Positions 39,522 through 48,993 of a stretch of 64,000 nt of DNA are shown piece after piece (position 1 is the first letter of the stretch; every line of letters starts with the position of its first letter). The notes beneath the pieces are model-generated. The model was not told the origin of the DNA. It saw only the letters and a program-made list of their open reading frames with translations, and did not search any database. The stretch is from Hallerella succinigenes (GTDB lineage Bacteria; Fibrobacterota; Fibrobacteria; Fibrobacterales; Fibrobacteraceae), in contig NZ_PGEX01000001.1 of assembly GCF_002797675.1 (NCBI RefSeq), positions 186,001 to 250,000 on the forward strand, given 5' to 3'. The translations under genes and the position numbers were made by a program.

Positions 39522-40352
39522 TTAAAAACGACGACCACCGCGGCGACGAGCGCTTTCTTCCACCAAGAATGTCTTTTCAGCTTCCGTAAGCGAATTTACG
39601 CCACCTTCACTGACTTTTTTTAAAATCATATCCAGCTGCTTTTGACGGTCCATAAAACGGACTTCGCCTTCGAGCGGATCATCCGGCGTACCGGCCGGCT
39701 TGCCTTGACGGCGTTCCTTAAACTCTCCACGGAGCTTGTCCCAAATGCTGTTGTCGAACAGATACATACAAAGGAATCCGGAAGCGATACCGCCCAAATG
39801 CGTAAAGTGCGCAATCGTATCGCCCGAACCAGCAAACATTACATCCATCGCTACGAAAATCCAAATCGCATGCTTGATCTTCATCGGAATAATGAAGAAC
39901 ATCAAAATGCCACGTTCCGGAAAGAGCCTTGCATACGCCACAAAAACGCCCATCAAAGCACCCGAAGCCCCGATAATGAAGGTCATCGGCGACATCGCAC
40001 CGAACAAATAGAACGGAATGCTGAACACGCCCGCAAAAACGGCGCAGAACAAGTACAGAATCCAAAAGCGCCTAAAGCCAATCGCCATTGCCACATCGTC
40101 GCCGAACATCCACAGCGCAAGCATGTTAAAGAGGAAGTGCCAAAGATCCACATGCACAAAGGCATAGGTCAAATAACGCCAAATCTGTTCATAGGCGACC
40201 GGAACCAAGGACCCGTAGCCGACGAGGTAGGTATAAATTCCATCCAGGTTGAATATTCTGGCCAAGTTGCAAATGCCAAAGACCACCAGATTGATGATCA
40301 ACAATGTGCGAATGGGAGATGAGAGATAACGAAAGGGTTTTAATCCAAACAT
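39522..40352 (-). CDS. Rhomboid family intramembrane serine protease
   Basis: The 276-aa protein has six membrane helices, an early WRYLTYAFVHVDLWHFLFNM (conserved WR and HxxxN-like oxyanion helix), catalytic Ser in IIGASGALMGVFVAY and catalytic His in IAHFTHLGGIASGFL. A C-terminal cytoplasmic tail of about 75 residues (RMRQKQLDMIL-like, ending RRRGGRRF) is extra and basic. It cleaves membrane-protein segments; its substrate is unknown. It begins immediately after coaD. Confidence 0.92.
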   Translation of the reverse strand: MFGLKPFRYLSSPIRTLLIINLVVFGICNLARIFNLDGIYTYLVGYGSLVPVAYEQIWRYLTYAFVHVDLWHFLFNMLALWMFGDDVAMAIGFRRFWILYLFCAVFAGVFSIPFYLFGAMSPMTFIIGASGALMGVFVAYARLFPERGILMFFIIPMKIKHAIWIFVAMDVMFAGSGDTIAHFTHLGGIASGFLCMYLFDNSIWDKLRGEFKERRQGKPAGTPDDPLEGEVRFMDRQKQLDMILKKVSEGGVNSLTEAEKTFLVEESARRRGGRRF

Positions 40353-40838
40353 TTAATGTTTCTCCATTTCGGAAATCAAGTCGGGGAAAAACTCCGCCGG
40401 GATCATCTTAGAGACGTCGCCACCAAAGTGCAAAATTTCGCGTACCGCAGAACTCGAAACCGAAGCGAGTTCCGGTTCAATCTGTAAAAAGACCGTTTCC
40501 GCTTGCGGATACAGCATCTGATTGTTCCACGCGAGATTTCTTTCCGCGTCAAATTCCACCGCGGAACGGATTCCACGTACCAAGAACTTGGCCCCGGAGT
40601 TTTTCATATATTCTACCGTCAAGCCGTCAAAGGAATCGACCGTCACATTTTTCAAATTCGCCGTCGCCTTTTGAACAAAACGCATGCGCGTTTCCACGCT
40701 CAAAAGAGAATTCTTCTGAACATTCTTTCCGACGACCACGATTACATGATCAAAAATAGCACTGGCCCTTTTGACAATGGCTAAATGTGCAACGGTAAAA
40801 GGATCAAAAGATCCCGCAAAAACGGCTATACGTTCCAT
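40353..40838 (-). CDS. coaD: Phosphopantetheine adenylyltransferase
   Basis: The 161-aa protein has the nucleotidyltransferase fold of CoaD: AVFAGSFDPFTVAHLAIVKR, FDGLTVEYMKNSGAKFLVRG, IRSAVEFDAERNLAWNNQML and the second ATP motif SVSSSAVREI. It makes dephospho-CoA from 4'-phosphopantetheine and ATP. The usual (T/H)xGH motif reads TVAH, with Ala for Gly, while His is kept; I expect activity to be retained. The order rsmD-coaD is conserved in many bacteria. Confidence 0.95.
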   Translation of the reverse strand: MERIAVFAGSFDPFTVAHLAIVKRASAIFDHVIVVVGKNVQKNSLLSVETRMRFVQKATANLKNVTVDSFDGLTVEYMKNSGAKFLVRGIRSAVEFDAERNLAWNNQMLYPQAETVFLQIEPELASVSSSAVREILHFGGDVSKMIPAEFFPDLISEMEKH

Positions 40839-40847
40839 AGCCCAAAT

Positions 40848-41381
40848 TTACAAAGATGCCGAGAAAAAGACGAGCGAACTTTCGCCATAACGGCGGATTC
40901 GGCCTTCAGTCGTCCACTCCGGAACGTTCCGCGACGGAACTTCAAACACAGCGGTTCCCGTAGGCTTCAAGAGCTGTAAAAACGGGCGCAGATCCGGGAA
41001 AGCCTCTGTAAACGGAGGATCCGCATAAATCAAGTCAAAGCGTTCTTCCGAAGCAAGAGCCTTCTGTAAAAAGTTCTGCGCTTCGGTTACACACAAATGA
41101 AGTTTATCGGAAATATCCAAAGACTTGTACGAAGCCGACAGCGAACGTGCCTGGGCACCGTTCTTTTCGACTGCGGTCACACGTTCTGCGCCACGGCTCA
41201 CCGCTTCGATTCCCACGCAGCCTGATCCCGCAAAAAGGTCGAGCACGTGAAAGCCTTCAACGTCTTGGAGAATATTAAAAAGCGCCTCGCGCGCCATCGC
41301 ACCCGTCGGGCGGGTTTTCGATGTCAAAGGCGAGGCGATTTGGCGACCACGAAACGTTCCGCCCGTAATGCGAATGGCCAT
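40848..41381 (-). CDS. rsmD: 16S rRNA (guanine966-N2)-methyltransferase
   Basis: The 177-aa protein starts IRITGGTFRGRQIASP and has RPTGAMAREALFNIL, the SAM-binding LDLFAGSGCVGIEAVSRGA and catalytic DPPF (YADPPFTEAFPDL), all RsmD hallmarks. It methylates G966 of 16S rRNA in the 30S subunit. It precedes coaD by 9 bp and follows the PilN/PilO-like gene by 3 bp. Confidence 0.95.
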   Translation of the reverse strand: MAIRITGGTFRGRQIASPLTSKTRPTGAMAREALFNILQDVEGFHVLDLFAGSGCVGIEAVSRGAERVTAVEKNGAQARSLSASYKSLDISDKLHLCVTEAQNFLQKALASEERFDLIYADPPFTEAFPDLRPFLQLLKPTGTAVFEVPSRNVPEWTTEGRIRRYGESSLVFFSASL

Positions 41382-41384
41382 GTA

Positions 41385-42404
41385 TTAATTCGAAGTATAA
41401 ATGACAAGAGTCATCCCCGTAGAGATACCCTTCTTGCCAGCTGCAGTCATCTTGATTTTTTCCACGCCAACGCGGACCTGGCTCTTCGAAAGAGCGTTCA
41501 CAAAGCCGAGAACCGTCTGGAAGTCCGCTCTGGTCGATACGTTGTACGTGTAGCTCTTATAAACACCGAAGTCTTCAACCTTCGGATGCGTCAAGCCAGA
41601 AAGTTGCAAGCGGTTGTTTGCATCAAGACCACGGAGCGCTTCGAGTTCCTTCGAAACTTCCGCATCCTTCACAAATGGAACAGAGCCATTGGTGGATTCC
41701 GGCTTCGAGTTCAAAACACCGTAAACCGTCACGGCCGTTGCTGGTGCGTTTTCCGGGAGTTCCGGAGTCTTGAATTCAGAACTACCCATCTTCAAACGTT
41801 CTAAATAGCTACGCTGAATCACCGGGGTTTCTGCAACACCACGAATAAAGTAATAGTTCGGAGCCGCATAAATCAAGTCAGCAAAGCTCACACCTTCCGG
41901 AGTCACCGCATTCACAAAAGAGAAGATCTGCGCGGCCATCGCCTTCTGGTAGAAAACCTTTTGCATCGGAAGCTTGGATGCATAATCGTCATGCTTTTCC
42001 GTTGGGAAAATGCTCGGCTGTACAGCCTGCACAACGCGTTCCGGAGAGCTCAACTGGGATCTGCGTACGGCAGCGGCCTCTTCTTCTGCACGGCGACTCG
42101 CAATCGTACCACCGGCCGTGGTCGTCTGGCCAGCACTGCGAGATTCCATCGCAGGCCCGGCACGGCTCGGATCTTCAATTCCCAAAGCAGCCACAAGCGG
42201 AGACGGTAAAACGCCTTCCAGCACATGAGGAACGCCTGCGATTTTCAAAATACAGAACAAAATCGCCATCACGACCGCAGCAGCCACCCACAGCATCAGA
42301 GGACGTTTGCCCTTCTTCAGCGTCGAAGCCGCAACCGGCTTAACCGGCATCGAAGTACTCGGTGCGGATTGCGTTACGGCATCAATCAAGTTCAGTTCAA
42401 TCAT
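41385..42404 (-). CDS. Putative type IV pilus assembly protein, PilN/PilO-like
   Basis: The 339-aa protein starts MIELNLIDAV, a PilN-like beginning (IELNLL), has one membrane segment (LMLWVAAAVVMAILFCILKI) and a periplasmic part with helical region (FYQKAMAAQIFSFVNAVTPE) and two ferredoxin-like beta segments at the end (VYKSYTYNVSTRADFQTVLG). This suggests a PilN/PilO-type component that links cytoplasmic PilM to the outer parts. ATG 42404 overlaps the pilM stop (ATGA), strong support for a shared function. No separate PilO, PilP or PilQ gene is nearby, so they must lie elsewhere. Confidence 0.65.
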   Translation of the reverse strand: MIELNLIDAVTQSAPSTSMPVKPVAASTLKKGKRPLMLWVAAAVVMAILFCILKIAGVPHVLEGVLPSPLVAALGIEDPSRAGPAMESRSAGQTTTAGGTIASRRAEEEAAAVRRSQLSSPERVVQAVQPSIFPTEKHDDYASKLPMQKVFYQKAMAAQIFSFVNAVTPEGVSFADLIYAAPNYYFIRGVAETPVIQRSYLERLKMGSSEFKTPELPENAPATAVTVYGVLNSKPESTNGSVPFVKDAEVSKELEALRGLDANNRLQLSGLTHPKVEDFGVYKSYTYNVSTRADFQTVLGFVNALSKSQVRVGVEKIKMTAAGKKGISTGMTLVIYTSN

Positions 42405-43309
42405 TGTTTCGCACCCCTCAAAGCTACACCAATGGCTCCCGCGCAAGAAAGCACATGGTTCGCACTTTCTTCATCCACTGGAAGACGGATTTCCGGGAAG
42501 GAGTCCAATAGCGAAATTTGCGCACCATGAAGCGCATTGCGAAGCTTTTCCACAAAAAGAAGATCGCTTGCAAGTTCGCCACAGAGCGAGTACTGGTTCA
42601 CATCCACACCGTTTGAAGTAACAGCCTCTTCCACCTGCGTAGCAATATTCTGGGAGAGAAGATCGTAAGCTTCTTCGCGATCCTTGCCCGCGAGGTCAAG
42701 AGTCGAACAGCAACGCAGAGCGCGCAGGTCTTCCTTCGAAGCCCACATGAGCATCACGCCGGTCACATCGGCCTTGATCACGCACTGGAGCTTGTTATCG
42801 AGAACACCGCCCACTTCCAAAAGATTCATCAAGGAAATCGCATCGACTTCGAGAATCTTCGGTGCAATCTGTTGATTACGGAACCCCTTTCTGACCGAGT
42901 TCACCCAGGTCTTGCGCATTGCAATCATCAGAACCGTGCGACCGAGTTCTGCAGAACCACCCAGTTCCACAAAATCCATTACATAGTCCGCCACGTTGGC
43001 GTTCACCAGGTTGCCCAAATACCACTGCAGGTATTCCCGCACGTTCTTCGCTTCGGGAGGTACAAACAGCTGACGCACAATGGCGCGGAACGACGAAACG
43101 GTCAAAGAAACCGAGTCGATCTGCACGCCTTCATTTTCGGCAAGCCAAGTCTGTAAAGCCGCTTCGAAAGAAGAAACGTCATCCAGCGGATTCGTCTCTG
43201 TATTCAGAATAGCCGTTTTGACGACTTTCTTATCCTTGGGGTCATAGAGAGCCACCTTGAGAAGAACTTCGCCCGCTTCAATTCCTAGATGTAACTTTGT
43301 ATCTTCCAT
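42401..43309 (-). CDS. pilM: PilM-like actin-fold type IV pilus protein
   Basis: The 302-aa protein has an actin-like fold layout: LHLGIEAGEVLLKVALYD (phosphate 1), VSLTVSSFRAIVRQLFVPPE, LEVDAISLMNLLEVGG (connect segment), CVIKADVTGVMLMW and the final CAGAIGVALRGA. This is the PilM pattern (conserved LEVDA... and AIGLALR). PilM binds the PilN N-terminus in the cytoplasm. It overlaps the PilN/PilO-like gene. Similarity is moderate, so a related competence ATPase is an alternative. Confidence 0.72.
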   Translation of the reverse strand: MEDTKLHLGIEAGEVLLKVALYDPKDKKVVKTAILNTETNPLDDVSSFEAALQTWLAENEGVQIDSVSLTVSSFRAIVRQLFVPPEAKNVREYLQWYLGNLVNANVADYVMDFVELGGSAELGRTVLMIAMRKTWVNSVRKGFRNQQIAPKILEVDAISLMNLLEVGGVLDNKLQCVIKADVTGVMLMWASKEDLRALRCCSTLDLAGKDREEAYDLLSQNIATQVEEAVTSNGVDVNQYSLCGELASDLLFVEKLRNALHGAQISLLDSFPEIRLPVDEESANHVLSCAGAIGVALRGAKQ

Positions 43310-43344
43310 AGCATCAAAAACTTACGTTCCTATTTCCCTTAAAA

Positions 43345-43791
43345 CTAGTCAAAAATAACAAAGGTGAGGATTTTTTCCGCTTTTTTCTTTCCAATTCCGG
43401 AGACTTTTTTCAGATCGGAAGGTCCCGAAAAACGTCCATGGGAAGAACGGTACGCAATCATTTTTTCCGCAAGCTTCGGTCCAACACCTTGAATGGCGCA
43501 AAGTTCCTCAGCCGTTGCCCGGTTGATCGCTATCGGAAAATGGACCGCGGGCTTTGTTTTTTTTGAATTTCGAGAAATATTCCCTGTTTTTGCAGACTCT
43601 TTTAGCCCGGACTGTTCGATTTGAACGAATCCATTCGGATTGTGTTCGTTTTTCAAAGCTTCCCGGGGCTGTTCCGCGTACGAGAACGTCTCGATTTGCG
43701 GCACAGGATCCCACGGGGAAACCTTAACGAGAATACCTAGGGCAAAAAGAAAGAGTGCTAATATAAAGACCTTTTTCTCAGGCGCGTTCAT
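43345..43791 (-). CDS. ComEA-like helix-hairpin-helix DNA-binding protein
   Basis: The 148-aa protein has an N-terminal membrane anchor (VFILALFLFALGILVKVSP), a linker and a C-terminal ComEA-type double helix-hairpin-helix domain (INRATAEELCAIQGVGPKLA, GRFSGPSDLKKVSGIGKKKA). ComEA binds incoming DNA on the outer face of the inner membrane during transformation. Its start overlaps pyrG by 14 bp and it sits directly upstream of pilM, supporting a DNA-uptake role alongside the pilus genes. cinA and recA are also in the window, but competence is inferred. Confidence 0.85.
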   Translation of the reverse strand: MNAPEKKVFILALFLFALGILVKVSPWDPVPQIETFSYAEQPREALKNEHNPNGFVQIEQSGLKESAKTGNISRNSKKTKPAVHFPIAINRATAEELCAIQGVGPKLAEKMIAYRSSHGRFSGPSDLKKVSGIGKKKAEKILTFVIFD

Positions 43792-45418
43792 CGGCCGCCT
43801 TCAAAAGGCCGAGGAAGAGTGGCGCCGGATGCAGAAGGGAGCTCTTGAGTTCCGGGTGGAACTGGCAAGCCATGAAATACGGATGACCCGGAATTTCCAT
43901 GATCTGCATAATGTCTTCATTTTTAGCCTTGCCCGAGAACACGAGACCGCCCTTTTCGAGCTGTTCCACGTACTGCGGGTTTACTTCGTAGCGATGCCGG
44001 AAACGTTCGCGGATTTCCGTTGCGCCGTAAACCTTTTCGGCGAGGGAATCCTTGCGAATCATAACGTCATGACCGCCGAGACGCATCGTTGCGCCCATTT
44101 CCTTGATCTTGTCCTGACCCGGCAAGTAAGCGATCACCGGATCCTGCACATGATGCTTCGAAGATTCGGTTTCCATCGTGCCAGCGTCCTTCATGCCGCA
44201 GACGTGACGGGCAAATTCCACCACCGCGAGCTGCATGCCGTAGCAAATGCCGAGGAACGGAATATTGTGTTCACGCACATACTGAATGAGGACGACCTTT
44301 CCTTCGATTCCACGCGTGCCGAAGCCGCCCGGAATGATGACAGCGTCAATGCCCTGCATGTCCGCTTCGACTTCTTCCGGATGCTGCTCCAACTTTTCCG
44401 TATCGATCCAGCGAATTTCCACATGCACATCGAGATGGGCTGCGGCGTGATTCAAAGATTCGACAATGCTTGCGTAGGAATCTTCGAGGCGTGTGTACTT
44501 GCCGCCGATGGCGACGTTCAAAATCTTGCGCGGATTACTGTCGTTGCGGTTCATCGTATCCACAAGACGGCTCCACGTGTCGAGTTTCGGAGGTGCGTAA
44601 ATACGAAGCTTCTTCAAGAGGATTTCCGGAATGCCTTCCTTGTCGTAAACGAGCGGGCATTCGTAAACGTGCTTCACGTCCACGCCAGAAATCACGTGGG
44701 ATGCCGGCAAGTTGCAGAACAGGCCTATCTTTTCCTTGATATGCGGCTTCAGGAATTCTTCGCAACGTGCGATGATGATATCCGGATAAATTCCGCGTTC
44801 GTTGAGTTCGCGAACGGACATCTGCGTCGGCTTGGACTTCTGTTCCTTCACGCCCGAAGGAATCGGAACATAGGTCAAATGCACGTACATGCAGTTTTCA
44901 TTGCCGACTTCATGAGAAAGCTGACGGGCGGCTTCAATGAAGAACTGGTTTTCAAGGTCGCCGACCGTACCGCCGATTTCAATCAGCAAAACGTCTGCGT
45001 TTTCCTTGTTCGCCACTTCAAAGAAGTGTTCCTTGATGGCGTTCGTCACGTGCGGAATGAACTGCACCGTGTGACCGAGGTAATCCCCGCGGCGCTCCTT
45101 TTCAAGAATGAGCTTAAAGACCTTACCCATGGTAAGGCTCCATTCCGAACGCGCCACGACATTCAAAAATCTTTCGTAGTGACCGAAGTCCATATCGACT
45201 TCGCCACCGTCATCCAACACATAGACTTCCCCGTGTTCCGTCGGGTTCATCGTACCCGGATCCGTATTCAAGTAACCATCGCACTTGACCGGAATCACTT
45301 TAAGACGATTCGAAAGAAGCGCGCCGATACTCGCAGCAGCTACACCCTTTCCAAGCCCCGAAATCACACCGCCCGTTACGACGATGAACTTTGTTTTACC
45401 GTTATATTGATTTTCCAT
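43778..45418 (-). CDS. pyrG: CTP synthase
   Basis: The 546-aa enzyme has the N-terminal synthase domain (KFIVVTGGVISGLGKGVAAA, DGYLNTDPGTMNP, VDMDFGHYERF, EIGGTVGDLENQFF) and a C-terminal glutamine amidotransferase domain with FLGICYGMQLAVVEFARH (nucleophile Cys; the residue after it is Tyr rather than Leu) and HPEL near the end. It converts UTP to CTP. It overlaps kdsB upstream by 17 bp; the pairing is apt because KdsB consumes CTP. Confidence 0.98.
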   Translation of the reverse strand: MENQYNGKTKFIVVTGGVISGLGKGVAAASIGALLSNRLKVIPVKCDGYLNTDPGTMNPTEHGEVYVLDDGGEVDMDFGHYERFLNVVARSEWSLTMGKVFKLILEKERRGDYLGHTVQFIPHVTNAIKEHFFEVANKENADVLLIEIGGTVGDLENQFFIEAARQLSHEVGNENCMYVHLTYVPIPSGVKEQKSKPTQMSVRELNERGIYPDIIIARCEEFLKPHIKEKIGLFCNLPASHVISGVDVKHVYECPLVYDKEGIPEILLKKLRIYAPPKLDTWSRLVDTMNRNDSNPRKILNVAIGGKYTRLEDSYASIVESLNHAAAHLDVHVEIRWIDTEKLEQHPEEVEADMQGIDAVIIPGGFGTRGIEGKVVLIQYVREHNIPFLGICYGMQLAVVEFARHVCGMKDAGTMETESSKHHVQDPVIAYLPGQDKIKEMGATMRLGGHDVMIRKDSLAEKVYGATEIRERFRHRYEVNPQYVEQLEKGGLVFSGKAKNEDIMQIMEIPGHPYFMACQFHPELKSSLLHPAPLFLGLLKAADERA

Positions 45419-46133
45419 TTTGATTTGCTTCCATTTGTTTCAAGATGGATTCGACCTTTTGCACATCGGACGGTAAGTCGACCGATGCCGAAAGGGATGT
45501 ACAATGAACCATGCGAATGGGCCTTTTGCCCAATATGCGAAGTTGTTCCAAGGAACGTTCTTTTTCGAGTTCCGACTGCGGGAGACTCGCGAATTCCTGA
45601 CGGGCTTCTGCAGAATACGCATACACGCCCACATGCCTGAACCACTTGCGCGGTTCCGGCGGGAGTTTTCGAATAAATTCGACTGCATGATCCGTAGAAT
45701 CGATTTCGACTTTGACCACGGAAAGACAGTCCCTATCTTCATCTGCGAGCGGAGCCGCGACCGATACCCAGGAGTTCGGTTCTTCGGCAAGGGCCTTTGC
45801 CACATCGCGGAGCATCTGAAGGTCCGCGACAGGTTCATCTCCCTGCAAATTCACCACCAGGTCCAGGCCTAATTTTTCAGCGGCTTCGCTGACTCGGTCA
45901 GAACCCGTTACAGCGGGACCGGTGAGGACAGCTGTATATCCAGCCTCTTCTACCGTTTTAAAAATACGAATGTCGTCTGTAGCACAGACGACACTCTTAA
46001 AACACCCGGCGGCGACAGCTCTATCTAACGTGCGAAGAATCATGGGCCGTCCGCAGATGGGGACGAGAGGCTTTCCCGGAAACCGGGAAGACGTGTACCG
46101 TGCGGGAACGACGCAATGAACAGCTACTGCCAT
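45402..46133 (-). CDS. kdsB: 3-deoxy-manno-octulosonate cytidylyltransferase
   Basis: The 243-aa enzyme shows the KdsB pattern VVPARYTSSRFPGKPLVPIC, VVCATDDIRIFKTVEEAGY, TGSDRVSEAAEKL, VVNLQGDEP and FRHVGVYAYS. It activates KDO with CTP for lipopolysaccharide core synthesis, which supports an outer membrane with LPS. It ends inside the pyrG start and lies 23 bp behind gatC. Confidence 0.93.
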   Translation of the reverse strand: MAVAVHCVVPARYTSSRFPGKPLVPICGRPMILRTLDRAVAAGCFKSVVCATDDIRIFKTVEEAGYTAVLTGPAVTGSDRVSEAAEKLGLDLVVNLQGDEPVADLQMLRDVAKALAEEPNSWVSVAAPLADEDRDCLSVVKVEIDSTDHAVEFIRKLPPEPRKWFRHVGVYAYSAEARQEFASLPQSELEKERSLEQLRILGKRPIRMVHCTSLSASVDLPSDVQKVESILKQMEANQNGKSI

Positions 46134-46156
46134 AGACTTCTTTTTAGAATAAAAAA

Positions 46157-46441
46157 TTAACCGATAACCTTCGGGATCACGAAGTGATCGTTTTCGACTT
46201 CCGGAGCATTCGCAAACGCCTGTTCATGTGTGAACGACGGCTGCGGAACATCTTCGCGCAGAACGGTCGGCGCATCTTCGACACCCGTCATCGGTTCCAC
46301 ATTCGAAAGATCCAAAGCCTTCAAGTCTTCCATGTAGTGAAGGAGCTGGTCCAAACGACCCGAGAAGGATTCAATTTCCGCATCCGAAATCTTCAAACGG
46401 GAAAGTTTTGCAATCTTCAAGATTTCTTCTTTACTCAGCAT
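46157..46441 (-). CDS. gatC: Aspartyl/glutamyl-tRNA amidotransferase subunit C
   Basis: The 94-aa protein is a typical GatC: EEILKIAKLSRLKISDAEIE, a helical centre (LDQLLHYMEDLKALDLSNVE) and the extended PMTGVEDAPTVLREDVPQPS tail. It stabilises GatAB, which amidates mischarged Glu-tRNA(Gln) or Asp-tRNA(Asn). gatA and gatB are not in the window. The 56-bp gap to pcrA is unremarkable. Confidence 0.93.
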   Translation of the reverse strand: MLSKEEILKIAKLSRLKISDAEIESFSGRLDQLLHYMEDLKALDLSNVEPMTGVEDAPTVLREDVPQPSFTHEQAFANAPEVENDHFVIPKVIG

Positions 46442-46497
46442 GTTTTAACCTTTTCAAAAATTCAACTCTATTAAAATAGAAAACTCAGAGTCAGATG

Positions 46498-48993
46498 CTA
46501 GTCCAAAATTTGGAGTCCGGCGTATTTTAAAATCAATTTTCTTACAATTCCGTTAGAAAATCGAACTTCCACACGCGTGTTCTCTCCAGAACCTGACACA
46601 TTTGTCACGACGCCCGTTCCGAACTTCATGTGCTGAACCCGGACGCCGCTGCGCAGCGGATTATCACAATCCACATCGTACACAAGACGCGGTCCCTTTT
46701 CGACCTTTTCCACGACCTGCGGATTCTTGTAAACGATTCGTTGCGTCTTATGAAGGCCTGTCGACTGCGAACGGCCCGAAGAAGCGAACGACCGCGGATA
46801 CGAACCTGAAAAATCGGCTCCACGCGAAGCGCCAAAACGGTTTCCACCGTTTCCATACGAACCATAAGCAGGCCGCAAACCAGCCCCACGGGCCGCATAA
46901 CCGCGAAGTCCCTGATTCCAAGGTTCCCCGGTAAATTCCTGCGAACTTTCATCCGCACAACGCCCTTCGATCGAAGTCGTCGAAGGATCGATTTCTTCGA
47001 GGAATCGAGACGGCGGGAACGGTCGTAGACTTCCCTGCCAAAAACGCCGTCCCGCATGGTACAGGTAAAGGATATGCTTTGCACGGGTGCAGCCCACATA
47101 GAACAGGCGTCTTTCTTCTTCCGCCTGCTTTTTGCGTTCATCGGGAGTTTCCGTCATGCTCGATTCGCGTACAAGCGGGAACACGCCTTCGTCGCAACCC
47201 GCAATGTGGACCGTATCGAATTCAAGGCCCTTCGCCATGTGAATCGTCATGAGCGTCACACGGGTCTGCGCATTTTCGACCTTCTTGTCCGCATCCGTCA
47301 AAAGGGAAATTTCCTGCAAGAATTCGTCGAGGCCCTTATCCGGATTTTCTTCTTCGAATTCGCGGAAAGCGTTCACCATTTCATCGAGGTTACGTCCGCG
47401 TTCGTCCGAAGTCGTTTCGTCTTCCTTCTTCAAGAATTCCTTGTAGAAGGTATCGCGAATCACATGTTCCGCAAGAATCGGAAGCGCTTCGTTACCGTGC
47501 AACAGGGCGAGCCAACCGTCGACCATATTCTTAAAGTTCTCAAAGCCTTTCGCTGTGCGACCGCCCTTCGCAATTTCGGAAGGCAAGGCTTCCCAAAGCG
47601 AACAGGCGTTCGTCGTTGCCGTCATTCGTAGTGCGTCAAGCGAACCGCCACCGATACCGCGCGGAGGCGTATTGACAATACGCAAAAGCGCCGCATCGTC
47701 CTTCGGATTCGAAAGAAGACGCATGTACGCCATAATGTCACGCACTTCCTTGCGATCCCAAAATCGCGTACCGCCATAAATCACGCACGGAATTCGGGAA
47801 TCGTTCAAAGCCTTTTCAATCGCACGGGACTGCGCATTGGTACGGTAAAAAATCGCCGTCTGCGCATAGGCATCCTTACCCGCGGCGAGGACCCGCTTCG
47901 CGATCTGTTCCGCTTCAAACGTATCCGCAAGAACATTCACCACATGAATCGGTTCACCCGCCGGTTCCTTCGAATAGACGTTTTTCGACATTTCCAAAGG
48001 CCGGTCGTTGTGAGCGATTACGGAGCCCGCTCCCTTCACAATGTTTGCCGAAGAGCGGTAATTGCGTTCAAGCTTAAAGAACGTCACCTGGTCAAAATCA
48101 TGCGAGAAATTGCGGATAATTTCAATGTTTGCGCCACGCCAGCCATAAATACTCTGGTCATCGTCGCCCACGACCGTCACATTCTGCTTGGAACGGTCGA
48201 TCAGCAACTTCAAAAGTTCGTACTGGACGTCGTTCGTGTCCTGGTATTCATCGACCACCACATACTGGAAACGGTTTGCAAACTGAGCCGCCACCTGCGG
48301 AAGTTTTTGCAAAAGTTCCACCGTATTCAGCAAAAGGTCATCGAAGTCCATCGCGTTCGCATCGCCGAGCTTTGCCTGGTAATCGCGATAGACGCCCGCC
48401 ATCTTCTGTTGATCCGGAAAGGCGGCCTGTTCCAAGGCGACCGTCGGCGTCTGCAAAACGATGCGGTAACTGCCATCCGGGAGCGACTGCTTCACCACGC
48501 TGTTCTTGTACTTCGAAATGATGCTGCGAGCCTGTTTCAGCTTTTGCGCATCCATGTCGTCGCCAAAGAGCGGCTTTAGAATTTCTTTTAAAATCTTTTT
48601 CTGGTCGTCATCGTCGTAGATGGAAAAGTTCCTATTGATCTTCCATCCGAGCGCCTGTCCAATGCGCTCGTTCGAAAGGCACAGGCGGAGAATGCGCACG
48701 CAGATCGAATGGAAGGTGCCCATCCATTCGAGGTTCACCTTGCCTTCGAGAATCTGCTGAATACGCATTTTCATTTCACGGGCTGCTTTGTTCGTAAAAG
48801 TGACCGCGAGAATGCGACGAGGATCCACGCCCTTGGAAGAAATCAAGTGCGCAATTTTATAAGTAATTGTACGGGTTTTTCCCGAACCGGCGCCTGCCAA
48901 AATGAGAGCAGGGCCTTCAGTCTTTGCGGCCGCGGCAACCTGTTCTTCATTCAGTTCTTCATGTAAGCGCGTAAGATCAATTATGCGCGCCAT
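46498..48993 (-). CDS. pcrA: UvrD/PcrA-type superfamily 1 DNA helicase
   Basis: The 831-aa helicase carries SF1A motifs: Q motif LNEEQVAAA, I LILAGAGSGKTRTITYKIAH, Ia TFTNKAAREMK, II VVVDEYQDTND, III VVGDDDQSIYGWRGA, IV LERNYRS, V TIHMAKGLEFDTVHIAG and VI EEERRLFYVGCTRAK. The C-terminal tail ends in a Tudor-like domain (VQHMKFGTGVVTNVSGSG), as in PcrA. It unwinds DNA in repair and removes RecA filaments. ATG overlaps the pilB stop by one base (TAATG). Confidence 0.95.
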   Translation of the reverse strand: MARIIDLTRLHEELNEEQVAAAAKTEGPALILAGAGSGKTRTITYKIAHLISSKGVDPRRILAVTFTNKAAREMKMRIQQILEGKVNLEWMGTFHSICVRILRLCLSNERIGQALGWKINRNFSIYDDDDQKKILKEILKPLFGDDMDAQKLKQARSIISKYKNSVVKQSLPDGSYRIVLQTPTVALEQAAFPDQQKMAGVYRDYQAKLGDANAMDFDDLLLNTVELLQKLPQVAAQFANRFQYVVVDEYQDTNDVQYELLKLLIDRSKQNVTVVGDDDQSIYGWRGANIEIIRNFSHDFDQVTFFKLERNYRSSANIVKGAGSVIAHNDRPLEMSKNVYSKEPAGEPIHVVNVLADTFEAEQIAKRVLAAGKDAYAQTAIFYRTNAQSRAIEKALNDSRIPCVIYGGTRFWDRKEVRDIMAYMRLLSNPKDDAALLRIVNTPPRGIGGGSLDALRMTATTNACSLWEALPSEIAKGGRTAKGFENFKNMVDGWLALLHGNEALPILAEHVIRDTFYKEFLKKEDETTSDERGRNLDEMVNAFREFEEENPDKGLDEFLQEISLLTDADKKVENAQTRVTLMTIHMAKGLEFDTVHIAGCDEGVFPLVRESSMTETPDERKKQAEEERRLFYVGCTRAKHILYLYHAGRRFWQGSLRPFPPSRFLEEIDPSTTSIEGRCADESSQEFTGEPWNQGLRGYAARGAGLRPAYGSYGNGGNRFGASRGADFSGSYPRSFASSGRSQSTGLHKTQRIVYKNPQVVEKVEKGPRLVYDVDCDNPLRSGVRVQHMKFGTGVVTNVSGSGENTRVEVRFSNGIVRKLILKYAGLQILD

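Noticed and set aside
43640-45640. 666-codon plus-strand open frame
   Set aside because: It lies antisense to pyrG and kdsB, whose conserved motifs fix the coding strand.
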